Positions 35,374-47,098 of a DNA stretch of 64,000 nucleotides are shown piece after piece; within the stretch, counting starts at the first letter, position 1; every line of letters starts with the position of its first letter. The position numbers and the translations under genes were made by a program. The notes below the pieces were generated by a model. It was not told where the DNA came from, made no database searches, and was given only the letters and a program-made list of their open reading frames with translations. Source of the DNA: Pyxicephalus adspersus. Taxonomy: Eukaryota > Chordata > Amphibia > Anura > Pyxicephalidae. Where the stretch lies: the NCBI RefSeq assembly GCF_032062135.1, contig NC_092861.1:123167855-123231854 (forward strand). The letters run 5' to 3'.

Positions 35374-35516
35374 GGGCTTTATTTCTAAAACAAGTAATCT
35401 GACATTCTCTCAAACATTCCATGGTGGGAGTCAATTGCTGCCATTGAAACACATGGACCTGGAAGATTACCATAAAGGAATGTTTGAGGGAATTCCTGTC
35501 TTATAAGTAGAGCCCT
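35374..35516. mobile_element. Palindromic MITE, family C, near full length
   Basis: A 143-bp inverted repeat: GGGCTTTATTTCTAAAACAA and CTGACATTCTCTCAAACATT on the left, AATGTTTGAGGGAATTCCTG and CTTATAAGTAGAGCCC on the right. The core CAATTGCTGCCATTGAAACA is shared with other copies. Non-coding. Confidence 0.78.
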
Positions 35517-36394
35517 AACTGTCATTCTACCTGGAATAGGAACATTGCTGGAACGGCTAAGGGATGACTTTGGGGAGGACCAGACCAGAGATAGGGGTGA
35601 GTATATATAACCTGCCAGAGCTGCTTTTTTTCTTAGAACTGCTGGGGATCCATTCATTATCTGCTTGCCCAAATAGATTTGGGATTTACTTTCTTGTAAG
35701 TTATAGAAATTAGCCAAATTAGCTTCTATGGCTATGAAGCACAACTTTTTGTTATTGTTTTTTTCTGTATTTTTAGCTCTAAAGGTTCTTTAATAGATAG
35801 GGCTTGTAAGTACTGGCTTTTTTGCTTAAATCCTTTTTTTTTTTGCAAACTGGACATGATATTCCCAACTACTTATTGTAAGTTAGACCAACATCTCTTT
35901 CATTAGTTCCGTATCCTGCCTTTAAATTAGTAAAGCCTTAAGTCTTTTATACGGTGGAATTCTGTACATGTATTAAAATCTGTGATTTATACAAGGTCAT
36001 ATTTGCATTACAAGTTTTTTCCCCTCTTTTAATGTAATCCTGATATGAGTGTCTATCCATGAAATGGTCCAAAGGAATCTGGTTTACCTAAAAAGAGAGG
36101 GGGCAAAGAACATTTATCCCCCCTTTTGACAAGGGCCATTCCTAGGGGAAAGGGCCCTTGTGAGTTCAGAGCTTATTTGGAATCATGTGATCCCTTCAGC
36201 CAATCACAGCTGACCTAGATGTTTGCAAATGCCTGCCAAAACCAAGCATTTAGCCTGAAAATGACCCACAATGCCTAGCTGTGCATAGTAGGCATCCAGG
36301 AGTGGTAATGCCCTTGTTTTTTTTAGCTATCTTCCTATTTCTCATAGAAATATTCTAACTGCCTTTGTCTCAAGGTAATGCCATCTGTATAAAA
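35517..36394. other. Non-coding stretch, nothing recognised
   Basis: A local inverted pair AAGGGCC/GGGCCCTT near 36121-36160 is the only structure noted. Confidence 0.45.
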
Positions 36395-36613
36395 AAATTC
36401 AACTCCAAATGGACTGATGAATTATTCTTCATCTAACGCGGCTACAAAGCCCTGTGTTTAGTGTACAACGACACCAACAGCACTTTCAAGCAGTCGAATC
36501 TCAAGGGGCATAACGATGCCAAGCACGCACACACCTACAGAGACTATACCACGGATGAGCGGAAGACTGAGGCTGCTCTCTTGCAGTCACTGTTGGAAAA
36601 AACCTTTCCTTAG
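36395..36613 (+). pseudogene. hAT transposase fragment, BED-type zinc finger
   Basis: In one frame the stretch reads KFNSKWTDELFFI, a stop (TAA at 36434-36436), RGYKALCLVYN, then FKQSNLKGHNDAKHAHTY, and a second stop at 36611-36613. The order W-T-x-E, hydrophobic, CLx2 and later Hx4H matches the BED zinc finger at the N terminus of hAT transposases and their domesticated relatives (ZBED and GTF2IRD2-like proteins). The second zinc cysteine is replaced by tyrosine. The DDE catalytic domain is absent. At 36670-36693 the sequence CCAAAAAGTGTGCTGACCCC, followed by TG, looks like a hAT right terminus. The relic is too broken to act. In living elements this domain binds the transposon ends in the nucleus. 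Confidence 0.7.
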
Positions 36614-36693
36614 ACATCTTGTTTCTTCTGGCCTAGTGTGCCTTCTTGACCCCTTGAAATGGCCTAGTAGTCCAAAAAGTGTGCTGACCCCTG
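36614..36693 (+). mobile_element. Probable right end of the hAT relic
   Basis: Ends in GTGCTGACCCCTG, whose complement CAGGGGTCAGCAC has the form of a hAT terminus. It is followed by CTCTAGAG (36694-36701), a TCTAGA-type target site. No matching left end was found, so the element is truncated. Confidence 0.55.
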
Positions 36694-36701
36694 CTCTAGA
36701 G

Positions 36702-38726
36702 AAACCCAGGTTAGGAAAACACTGATCTAAAGTAATGGACACATCATCTGGCAGCACCTTGTCGCTCTTCATTGAACTATATGATACCGTGATGATCACT
36801 GCAATACAAAATAGGTAATGAAATAAAGAGGTTTTATTTGGAAATTTTTTAACATTTTGTGGAAGAGGAACAAGAACCAGTAAAGCCAAACTGTCAAAAT
36901 TAAGTGTTTAAGCTCACACTAAATGCAGTGTCACTGAGGTCTTTTTTTTTGTGTTGTCAATACTTTTTGGGTAAATATGATTGGACAGGGGTAAAAAATA
37001 TAAAGATATATTCTGGGGAAAAAGGCTTTGCTTAATGCTTCTCTCCACCTTGTGGCTACTCCACAAAAATCTTAAAAAAGTCAAGATGTACAAAAAGCAT
37101 ACATAGAAGACATTTATACGTGATTAGAGATGTCCACAATCCATCATGAAGAGAGTAGAACCATCAGTACCATCAACAACTGTATGTATTTTTTTTTAAT
37201 TTACTAATGATCATTGTTATCTGTTTGAATAATAGGGTTTAAGACTGACACTACAAATATGTTTTATCCCATTGTATTCATACAATTTAAAAATAAAATG
37301 CAATTATTAGAATATATTTAAAAAAATAATAAGAGCAATCTTTAATTTTTAAAGATCCTAGAAAGTAAAGGAATCCAAGACTGGAGATTCTTTAGATGAA
37401 GATTTCTCTTCTTTATTAGAGACTGGCAGTGTGGTAAGCACATATTAAGAAAGGTGGACAAAGGGTGGACTTTTTTACTTTTTTATTATGACAATTATTA
37501 TTTTAATATGATGACCACAGTTACTATGACCACAATCACTAATTTTGTTAGGTAGGAGGGGATTCTGGAGATACCATGGTTAAGGTACCATAGACTGCTC
37601 AGAGAGATATTACTTCCTCATCCTCCTTCCCTAGCAGCCTCTGAAATCTCATTAGACATACAGAAATCAATAAAGCCAAGGCTGGGTAGGAGAAAGATTG
37701 TCTTCATTATGCATCACATGACCAGTGGACGAGGGACTTCATTTGCGTAATTTCTGTGAACAGTCCCTTGTTGAATTAGACTGTTCTACAATTATTTCCT
37801 TCATGCAATAACGTTAACCTTTGTTTTTGCACACTCTAAATTCAGTAAGAATAAGAAATTAGAAAATAAATGGATCATTTTCCGATCAACTCACAATATT
37901 CAGCCTTGCAGCTGTTAAATTGCATGTTCAGTATAGAATACAATATCAAGATTTAGCAGGAATGGTATAAAGCAAGCTTTCTAAGGCTCTAAAATAAATG
38001 TATTTGAACAAAGAAACCTTTTATAATATAGTCGAACTAATACTTAAGGTCCAATATAATTTTTATGCTACTTAACTTCTGAGCTAATGAGTAAGAGTTT
38101 TGGACTCAGGTAAAACAATTAATTTGTAAAAAATGGAGAAAAAAATCAGTGTTTTTTTACAATTTCCAATTCCAATTTTGGATGAGAACATAATAAAACA
38201 AAACAACTTCTGTTTGCATTGATGTATTCAGTGAACAGTATTGTATCTAAGGCTAACCTTTGTCCCTTAGAAAGGTGGAGAAAGAAGTCACTTATGGCAT
38301 ATCTCAATAGAATTGTTAGAGAAAAACCTTGGAAATTGACATCAATTGTTTTGACTGCTGCATACATCATACCATCGTTATTTCATACCAGCTTCTCCTG
38401 TTTCAAACCATGTATCTATTGTACATGCTGCGAGCAGTAAGTCAAGGTTACTTTTTTTCTGGTTTACCAAATAACTTTTCCAGTACAGAGAATAGGACAT
38501 ATACAAAGAACTGACAATCCAACACATATTATAATCACAATCACCTTTATTAACATGTAAAACAAAAGAAAATCCGTTTTAGTTTTTAAACACATTCATC
38601 AAGAGCAACATGTGCATGATGTTTTTCTACTTTTACTGAAATATACTCTACATACAAGAATAATGCATTAACATTTTTGTTTTTTTTTTCTTAGCTAAAA
38701 ACCAAAGTATAAATGTAATGAAAAAA
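36702..38726. other. AT-rich non-coding stretch
   Basis: No supported gene or named repeat. Confidence 0.5.
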
Positions 38727-38762
38727 ACCTAGAAGAAGACCTAGAAGAAGACCTAGAAGAAG
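38727..38762. repeat. Three perfect 12-bp tandem repeats
   Basis: ACCTAGAAGAAG repeated three times without change. Confidence 0.95.
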
Positions 38763-41299
38763 TCAGTCCAAGCATGATATTTTCCAACTGATTAAGGGCA
38801 GGGAAGTGTTCTTTTCACTTGGAGATTTGTTTATATAGGCGGAGTAAGAGTCTAAGATTTTTATTTGTTTGTTATATTATGGACTGCATATCTCCCATTT
38901 CACTGGAGGTTTTTTGTATACCTTAATATTTTTTTCCATATGACATATGTCCCTAATATTGGACAACAGTGGATCTTTGTTTACAAATAAAACATTTGTA
39001 CCTATATATACACATTGCCTTACATTTTTAGTAATAAAGGCTCAAGAGAGAGACCTCAAGAATTGTATATCTTAATATAAGCTAATATAAGATGCCTGAC
39101 CTTCAGTATTGTTCAGAACCTTCCTGACAGGGACCAAGAAAAGTGAAGCTGTAAACTGAAGATGCAGCAAGTAGAGTATAAAATTCACTTTTTTCATTTG
39201 TGCTTTTTGTACCCTAGTACCTAATTAGAAGACCTTAGAATTAAGTGTAAACATGCATAGTATGTCAAGTTCTTGATATGAGCCTACATAATACCAAAAC
39301 ACAAAGCTGTAATGTGAAATTCTATGTTTTTTTTTTCCTTTGAAGTTTGCCATGAAATTATATGTCCACAGAAAATATTCTTCTGGCCTTTGACTTCTAC
39401 AGCCCTCTTTCACTGCCACACCCTTCTTTCAGTCTGTTAGGCAATCAGTACCTCCAAAAGGGTTGGATGACAATGTTTGAAACATTGATATCTCTTGGTG
39501 AGCCTACCTCACTGCTGGTTTTGTTTGACGTAGGGTTTGGATAAAGGAACCATGTCATAAAGGTTTCCAACCCTATCAAGACTCTACATGAGACTGAATC
39601 TCTTCCAAATTCATGGGCTTCCAGGGATCAATATATTCTGCAATACGGACAATGCTTCCCCCTCTTGAATTTGCCTAGTAGTAGTGATAACTGGTGATGA
39701 ACCAGCAATTTAAAGGATGTCTAAATATATGGTTTGCATACATGAATTATGACTGTAAAATATATATATATTTATATATATATTGTATATGACTTTACCT
39801 ATCTTGTGTTTTTTTTTTTTTCAAGTTGTTTGGCAGTGTGGTATTTTTCTATGTTGTCTTCCTAACTAATGGGATATTGTAATGTATCAATGGAAAGAGG
39901 CTATTAATTGATAAGAGAACTGGTTTTTGAATTTGCATACAGCAAATTACAACAACAATAATCTGTTATTAGTTTCGTATTCATAATAATACAAAACTGT
40001 TTCAATGCTTAAAGATACTGACAATGTTATGTATTTAAGACCTTTGAAAATAGTTTTTTTTTATACTTACAATTGAGTTTTGGATAATAATTAAAAGACA
40101 ATAGCTAAAATATTCCTGTATGTATGATGGTGTGGAAAAAATCTAAATAGGCCACAGGCTTTTCATTTGGTAGAGATTTTTTTGGGCCAGTTTATAAATA
40201 ATTCACAAAATATTTGCACATAGGATGAGCATTTTCAATTATTTTATTTAGTTTTATGTATAGCATCAGAATCGATACAAAGTTCACAACAAGTTTGCAT
40301 ACATAGGAAAGAATTCTCAAATGCATGACTACTTTATTTAAATTATAGCAAAAGTTATTTCAAATCCATTCAGGCTTTAATTTATGTGTCCCTACTGGTA
40401 AGGCCGGTAACGGGGTCTGAATGAACAGGAAGTAATGGGAAATTTCCTGAACTATGTCACACATTGCAACATAAACTCAAGGCTCTGACCCCCCTTCCCC
40501 TCATCTCTAGCAATTAAAGTGATGTGTGAAGATGAAGTGAGTTGTGATTAAAATGGTTGCGATGTGGTTGCATTGTGGTTGTAGCTATTGCTAGAGGAGT
40601 GGAGATGGCCCATAATTCCTTGCAGTACAGTGGAAACACTGCAATCGCACCTTACAGAACAACAAAGTGTTCAATTTGTTGTTGACTTAAAAACTGCTTT
40701 TGGGCACATTTAAGGAGGAAGCTAACCACATGGGTTAAAAACACATGTCTGATGGAAGCCATAGAGCGGCCAACAAGCAATGGAATGGGACATTTTCCTA
40801 GGTATTTTTTCTTATAGCAACTGTTTTAAAAGGAATTCCTTCCCATTGAAAAGATATCTTTTCAATTCTTCTGGAGTCTCCAAGACAGAAGGTAAAGGGA
40901 AATCTTTCTACTAAATCATTATGTGTTGCATAAAATAATCTAATAGGAATCAAAGAAAGCAAAAAGTGTTTGGGTTTAATGTCTTGGTAGACTCATAGAC
41001 ATCAGGATAAAATAGAACTAATTCTTTAATTTCTCTGGTTTACCTGGCATATATGATTACCTATTTCTTGACTGTCAAATCTCAAATCTGTTCTATGACT
41101 AACATAGTCCCAACCTATTTAATGTGATGTAACTAAAACATGTAAGCAAACACTGACCTCCCCCAAAAACTATATATTCAACCAATTTCTTTAAGCAACA
41201 TTCTAGAATACTTGTCTTCATTTTAGCAAGATTAAACAAGTTTTGTTTTTGTTCTTTTGGGCTAAGTAATTCTCTAGTAAGTGCAGGTATTTTAGACCT
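38763..41299. other. Non-coding stretch; G+C-richer island at 40390-40800
   Basis: From 40390 to about 40800 the composition rises. A loose GTGGTTGC-type repeat lies near 40551-40585. It may be an old transposon but I find no clear ends. The rest is AT-rich, with a TA-rich run at 39759-39785. Confidence 0.45.
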
Positions 41300-41640
41300 T
41301 GCATAACTCTAATTAAGAATAGTCCTCATTAATGGCCATGAGCCGCAGGCTAAACAAATACATTTTTTTATGTGATGAGAAAAAGTGTTAATTGAAAATC
41401 TTCACATCTCTGCAAAATTCATTTGTCCCCTTGATCTTCCTTTATGGCTGCTGTTAACTTGTTTAAGATTAAAATTCTTATTGGGGTCTTAAAAATTAGC
41501 TGAAGGAGAGGAAATGTTGCTAGAAGCTTGAGTTAATGACAAGGTCACCACCACTGTCAAAATCAAACAAAATGTCACACTTGAATGAGGCTGAGATGTC
41601 TGTGTGTCCCAGGATCTTGGTACAGAAAATTAAACAAGTG
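41300..41640. promoter_or_regulatory. Candidate conserved non-coding element
   Basis: Non-repetitive, moderately G+C block with TCATTAATGGCCATGAGCC, GTTAATTGAAAATC and GAGTTAATGACAAGGTCACC. Mixed homeodomain-like and nuclear-receptor-like sites and no open frame. A candidate only. Confidence 0.25.
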
Positions 41641-44575
41641 TTCCTCTGGTAGCATTTTTCCCATGCCTGCTACTAATGTATTCTCTGTTCACTCATTTTA
41701 GTTTGCCTATAATCCCAAAACATATGGAGTCTCTTGACACAAGCCCATAACATGAAATCTATTGAGGATGGGAATAACAAATGATGAACTGATTGAAAAG
41801 GTCTGCTAAATGTACCCTGGGGGACATCTATGAAGAAAAATCTTTTATACTCCACTAACAAATACAAATATTAACTCTCTTGCACATTTTGTGCATACTT
41901 TATTTGTTTTATGTTATAAGGGTTTTTTTTTCAAGAAAAAATTTAACTTAAAGTAGATTTGACTCGCACCTAGATGATTTCAGGTTTTGTGAAGAATTGT
42001 GTATGGTACCAACAATAGTTTTGTTTTTACCTTTTGTTCATTTTTTTTAGTTAACTCTTAATTTTTTCAGTCTTATTGCAACAAATTCCTATCTACTTGC
42101 ATGTAGATTCAACTGAGTGGACTTTCTGATGGTAACTATTGAAGAATATGTCTGTATCAAGAGCATTTCTTGTGCTTTCCAGTGATTGTGTATTTGATAG
42201 GATTACAATGCAGATGAGACATTTTGGACAGAGCACTGTCACTACATAACAAAAGCATTTATGGCAGGATCTCCAGGTGTAGTCATGCCTGGAGCATGTG
42301 GTAAAAGGAGCATAGAGGAAGGCTGACATGAGCAAACATCAAACCTTTTGAATAAGCACTGACCTAATGCCAACACCTCACTTTAAAGAGTACTAGGGAA
42401 AGTGGTAACCTACAGAAGTCTTAAATTTAGGGTAATCTTTACAGAAGCTCACACCCATGAACATGATAAACATTTAAAATAAAGTTTTAGATTTTTTGAG
42501 AAAAATATTTCTTTGGTAAAGAGGCAGCAGTTAACTTTATTTTTTCAAAAGCACATTAGTAATGTGAAATTTGCCAAAAATAATTTTAGTAATTGGTTTA
42601 CCATCCCTTTTGTTTCTATCACACATACTTTATATGATATGATGAACCATACTTGCTCACATTTTTTGTTGTGTATATGTACTGCTATGGCAAGACCTTT
42701 GACTCCTCAGCCTTATAAGATCAAATATAGCCAAATAGGGGTTGGCGGGGAAAGATATTAATTCTCCAATTACAGTAATGGTTCTCGGAACAGCAAAGAG
42801 AATGTTCTTTATCCATTAATGGAATATTCTCATGAATATTCTAAAATATTTATATCTGCTTAGATGATTGCAATATCATTTTGACTTGTGAAAAGGTTAG
42901 GTCATAGCTACTCACATCCACATAGGCTGTGGATGATGTAGCTACTCTCAAGCCTGCGAGGTCATAGGGTTCAAACACAACTAGCTGCTCGTGCTAACTA
43001 CCAGTGGTCTGATTGCATTGCATTCTATACCAAACAAAACAGTATTTCTTTTCAATTTTATCTATCTATTATCTGAACCTTTATTTGATTCATAAACAAT
43101 TACCAGGTTGCATGTTGTTAGACATTTCAAATGGGCTTTTTAAATTTGTTGCAAGGGAAATGCATATGTCTGCAACAGGCATTTTCATTGCAGGTTGGAT
43201 TTAAAAGCTGATTTATTTAATACAAATTTCCCCTGCACCCATCTAAAAACACATGCATCCCCAAAACTCTAAACTTGGTAATGAGAAAGAAAAGAAAACC
43301 TTATAAAGCCTCCCTCTGCTCAGTGAGCCATTTTAGTTTTCTTTAGATCTGCCCTGTGACTGCCAATATGAAGAGACAACCATATACCAATTTCAAAAGG
43401 CTTACTGCACAGGAGCACATTGGGCATTGTAGGGTCTAGGCACAGTGGGTAAGTGTACATTTTAAAATTCTACACCCACTCTTTATGTTAAACCTAATAG
43501 ACTTTTCTGACATATTAGTTGTCCGGATGGTTTTACTTGTCACCTTGAACGTATTTTCAGTTTGTATTTTTTTATTGTATTGGCACATTTGTCAATTATT
43601 AGCACATAAGCTGTTTATTGGCAAAATTGTTTGTCTTTTACTAATTTCTGAAAAGGCATTCTGTTTAAGTAACCAATGTTTTACAAGGACTACATGTGTC
43701 TTTGTAAAAGATTCAATTATTAAAAAACATTTACAAATAATTAAAATGACATTCGCTTAAGTGAATATTAAAAATATATATATGTTTGTAGAATAATAAA
43801 TGCTTAAACGTGCTGGCAAAGAGAACATTGTCAGGCATCATGAATATAAAACAGAGTTTAATTCTTTTGTCAGGCTTTTCCATGTTGACAGTTAGAGAGG
43901 AAGGTTAATGAGTTCTAGGACCCAAACTGTTTTACAGTGTTAATGAGGTCACATACTTACAGTAAGTACACCAATTTTAAATTAATCCCAGGTTTAAATG
44001 TCTCAATTAAATGTATCACTTTTGGCAACCATTTATGGCTAGACAGTATTACATTGGCTGAAAGAACAGAACTCCTTCCTATTTTTGAGAACCAGCTATA
44101 AGGATAATTGTGCATGTCACAGCTGGCTCTCTGTCATTTTACAACACCATCATTGTTCCTTTTGGATCAATGGGGATTTTTATTTAAGTAAAGTAAAATT
44201 AACTTCAACTATTTAGCTAGCTAGGTTAAAAAAGCTTAACTATCTAGTTTAAAAAAGCTTTATAGTTTGCCCTGTTTATATAAGATGTTATCTTTTGTAA
44301 AGATCACATTGACCTAGTAAGGGTTTCTAACTAATTTCTGACAATTCCAAGTAAGAGACTCACATTCTGCATTTTAGTTTATACTGTAGTTATATGGAGG
44401 TAATTGGTTAGGAACCACTACAGGGTACACAATGAAATGTCACTCCTGGAAGTGTCAGTATTTTGCACAGATTTTGGGGTACAGGTTTTCTTCTAAAGAC
44501 TGAAATCATGGAGTATGAACAGCAGGAAACGTAAATATAGTGAGGAAGCAAGCTATCTGCTTATATGGTCAGGAT
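41641..44575. other. AT-rich non-coding stretch
   Basis: About 2.9 kb without a supported gene. CTACTCACATCCAC near 42909 and GTGGATGATGTAGCTAC near 42930 form an imperfect hairpin. GCTTAACTATCTAG and AAAAAGCTTTA repeats lie near 44220-44262. Confidence 0.5.
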
Positions 44576-44583
44576 ACATTAAC
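44576..44583. repeat. Left target-site duplication of hAT family 2
   Basis: ACATTAAC, matching ATATTAAC at 45351-45358 in 7 of 8 bases. Confidence 0.72.
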
Positions 44584-45350
44584 TAGGGATGAGCGAGAAT
44601 GCCTCTGGCATTCTCGTGAAAATTTCTGATTGGTCGGACATCCAAGAATTCACTATAGGAGGATTACCGTGGTTTTCCTCCTCTCAAGTGAGTCATGCGG
44701 CTTGCGTTTATGAATAAACATGGTTGTGGGAAAAATCAGAGGATTTTTCCCACGCTGCATTCATTCATGAGTAGCCAGCGAGGCTCACACTGTGTTCCTG
44801 GATTGAGAAACTCTATCCAGGGACACATACTACAAGGTGGTGGCAACAGCAATCAGAGATACGGAGCTGAGAGCTTTGCTCCCCTGATTGATGTTGCCGC
44901 CCTGTAGTATGTGTTCCTGGATAGAGTTTCTCTATCCAGGAACACAGCACTTCTGCGTTCTTGGATAGAGAAACTCTATCCAAGAACACATACAACTAGT
45001 AAAGGGCTGCAGGAGCAATCAGGGGAGCGGAGCTGACAGCTCCGTATCTCTGTTTGCTGTCGCCATCCTGTAGTATGTGTTTCTGGATAGAGTTTCTCTA
45101 TCCAGGAACACAGGACTCCTGTGTTCTTGGATAGAGAAACTCTATCCAAGAACACATACAGCTAGTAAATAGCTGCAAGACCAATCAGGGGAGCGTAGCT
45201 GACAGCTTTGCTCCCCTGATTGGTCTTGAAGATCCCAAAAATTCGGTCTCGCCGGCTAAATTTACAAAGGCCGTTCTCACCTATATGTTTGGTAAGCAAG
45301 AATGGCCCAATTTGCCGCAAGACCGATTTTAATAAATTCGCTAATCCCTA
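44584..45350 (+). mobile_element. hAT-type non-autonomous element, family 2, full copy
   Basis: A 767-bp element with ends TAGGGATGAGCGAGAATG and, on the right, CGCTAATCCCTA, and a near-perfect 8-bp duplication outside. The YARNG start and 8-bp duplication indicate hAT. There is no transposase. The middle is an array of hairpins in which GTGTTCCTGGATAGAG or TTCTTGGATAGAGAAA pairs with its own complement, alternating with longer hairpins around GCAATCAGGGGAGCGGAGCT. Part of the array is duplicated in tandem with a period near 166 bp (44958 against 45124). The same cassette occurs in family 1 copies at 11.7 and 58.8 kb. A reversed partial copy lies at 51009-51440 and an end fragment at 6111. 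Confidence 0.87.
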
Positions 45351-45358
45351 ATATTAAC
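45351..45358. repeat. Right target-site duplication of hAT family 2
   Basis: ATATTAAC, partner of ACATTAAC at 44576-44583. Confidence 0.72.
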
Positions 45359-45589
45359 CTCCAAATATAGATTATCCAACTGTATTTTTTGGGGAACTGC
45401 AGTGTCTTGGTCTATTCCCATTTACATGTTCCTGCTGTATTTTGCTGTATGTGTCTGAAGCAACCAGACAAGTCTGCAGATGTTAATTATCTTGTATCTT
45501 TATATATGCCTACCTGTGATACAGGCCTTTGAGTGCCTATACAATATACAAAAGAAGAAATATTTATATAGATTATAGCAAGAGAAACC

Positions 45590-45925
45590 CATTGTTGATA
45601 TTATGTATTCAATGATCTGAATACATTATGATTGCATTAGCCAATTCATTTGATAATAGCAGTATTCAGAGATAAATAAATATATCACAAGCAAATGATT
45701 AAAGGTCATCGGAAAGTCTCCTTCAGAAAATAATAACAATTCATATTCTAAGCATCTGTCCTCATCCTTCAATTACCTTTGACTAATAACTTGTTACACA
45801 AGTCCACTAAGAGTACAAATTGTTTACGCACTTGAATGCACTAGTGCTCTTCTTTTAATTACAGATAATTTCTGAAATGATCTGTGCAGGTAATAATATT
45901 TATACAGTGAAAGACTAACTTCAGT
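45590..45925. promoter_or_regulatory. Candidate conserved non-coding element
   Basis: Non-repetitive block with ATTGCATTAGCCAATTCATT, CTTTTAATTACAGATAAT and TGAAATGATCTGTGCAGG. CCAAT, homeodomain-like and GATA-like sites are close together and no frame is open. A candidate only. Confidence 0.25.
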
Positions 45926-46805
45926 TGCTGTGTGCGCTTTTTCAAAAAGAACTATTACGACCATCATATAATTTACTACTAGTCACATGTCGCATGGACA
46001 TGTACAGTACTTTTCTTTATGTTTTTCCGAACCTTTAGCTTTGAATAACATGACACAATTAGGCTACAGTTTTCAGGTTGGTAATATTATCAAATAGAAT
46101 CACCTAAAATGTTTTTGTAAAGATTCCATAACCCAAAAATTCTGCTGTGCTACTGCAAAGCTCACACTAAGGCTTCTAAAAACACGAGGGATTGCTCTTC
46201 TAAGGTTAGGAGTTTAATTGTCTGGCTGATGATCCCCAGAGATGCTAAAGAATTGGCTCCCCCATAGTTATAAAAGTCTACATGATGAAAAGACAGGTGT
46301 GTGAAAGTCTGGTGCATACCGGTCTTTCTGCAAATTCGCCTAAACTGACCATCACCCCAATCACTAGAATTATTTTGTCAGCCTTTACATCCCCCTTGAA
46401 GGCAGAAGTGTCATTTCAATAAAAGTCATAATAAATACAGCTTATTGATTTCAAAATAAAAAGTTATTGTCACATATCACATATTTTAAAATGTTTAACT
46501 CTTGGAGGCACGGTTATATAGCACTTAATGTGCCATTCATCAAGCACTCTATGCAGGAGTAATTTTAGCTTTCAGCATATATAATAGGCCCTAAGGTTCC
46601 AGAATCTATGCTCTAAAATATACTCAATAGGAACTGTTCATCTCATATACAAAAGTAGGTGTTCCTATGCATGCCCTACCTTGCCTATAGACCTGTGTCT
46701 TTTCTAATACTTGTGGTTGAGAAAGACATATAACTTGTTTCCTACTGAAAAAATAAAAAGGTACAGTACAAAAATAATTTATTATTACATGAATTTTTAT
46801 CATGT
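45926..46805. other. Non-coding stretch, nothing recognised
   Basis: AT-rich, no named repeat or gene. Confidence 0.5.
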
Positions 46806-47098
46806 GGGCAGCACGGTGGCTCAGTGGCTCAGTGGTTATTAGTCTGTCCCTTGAAGCACTAGGTCACAGGGTCGAATCCCGGACAGGACGCTATCTACAA
46901 GATGTTTGTATGTTGTCCCTGTGTTTTCACATCCCAAAAAACATGCAGTAATGTTAATCAGCTTTTCCTCAAAAATAGTCCTTACACTACATTAATGACA
47001 TATGACTATGGTAGGGGCATTAGATTGTGAGCCCCTTTGAGGGATAGTTAGTGATATGACAATGGCGGCACTATAAAATTATGGCTATTAATAAAATT
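46806..47098 (+). mobile_element. tRNA-headed SINE with L2-like tail, copy 2
   Basis: The most complete head: GGGCAGCACGGTGGCTCAGT, with an A-box-like start and a duplicated GGCTCAGT, then a B-box-like GGGTCGAATCCCGGAC. The middle and the CATTAGATTGTGAGCCCCTT tail follow. The GCAGCGCTGC segment of the tail is lost. Confidence 0.85.
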
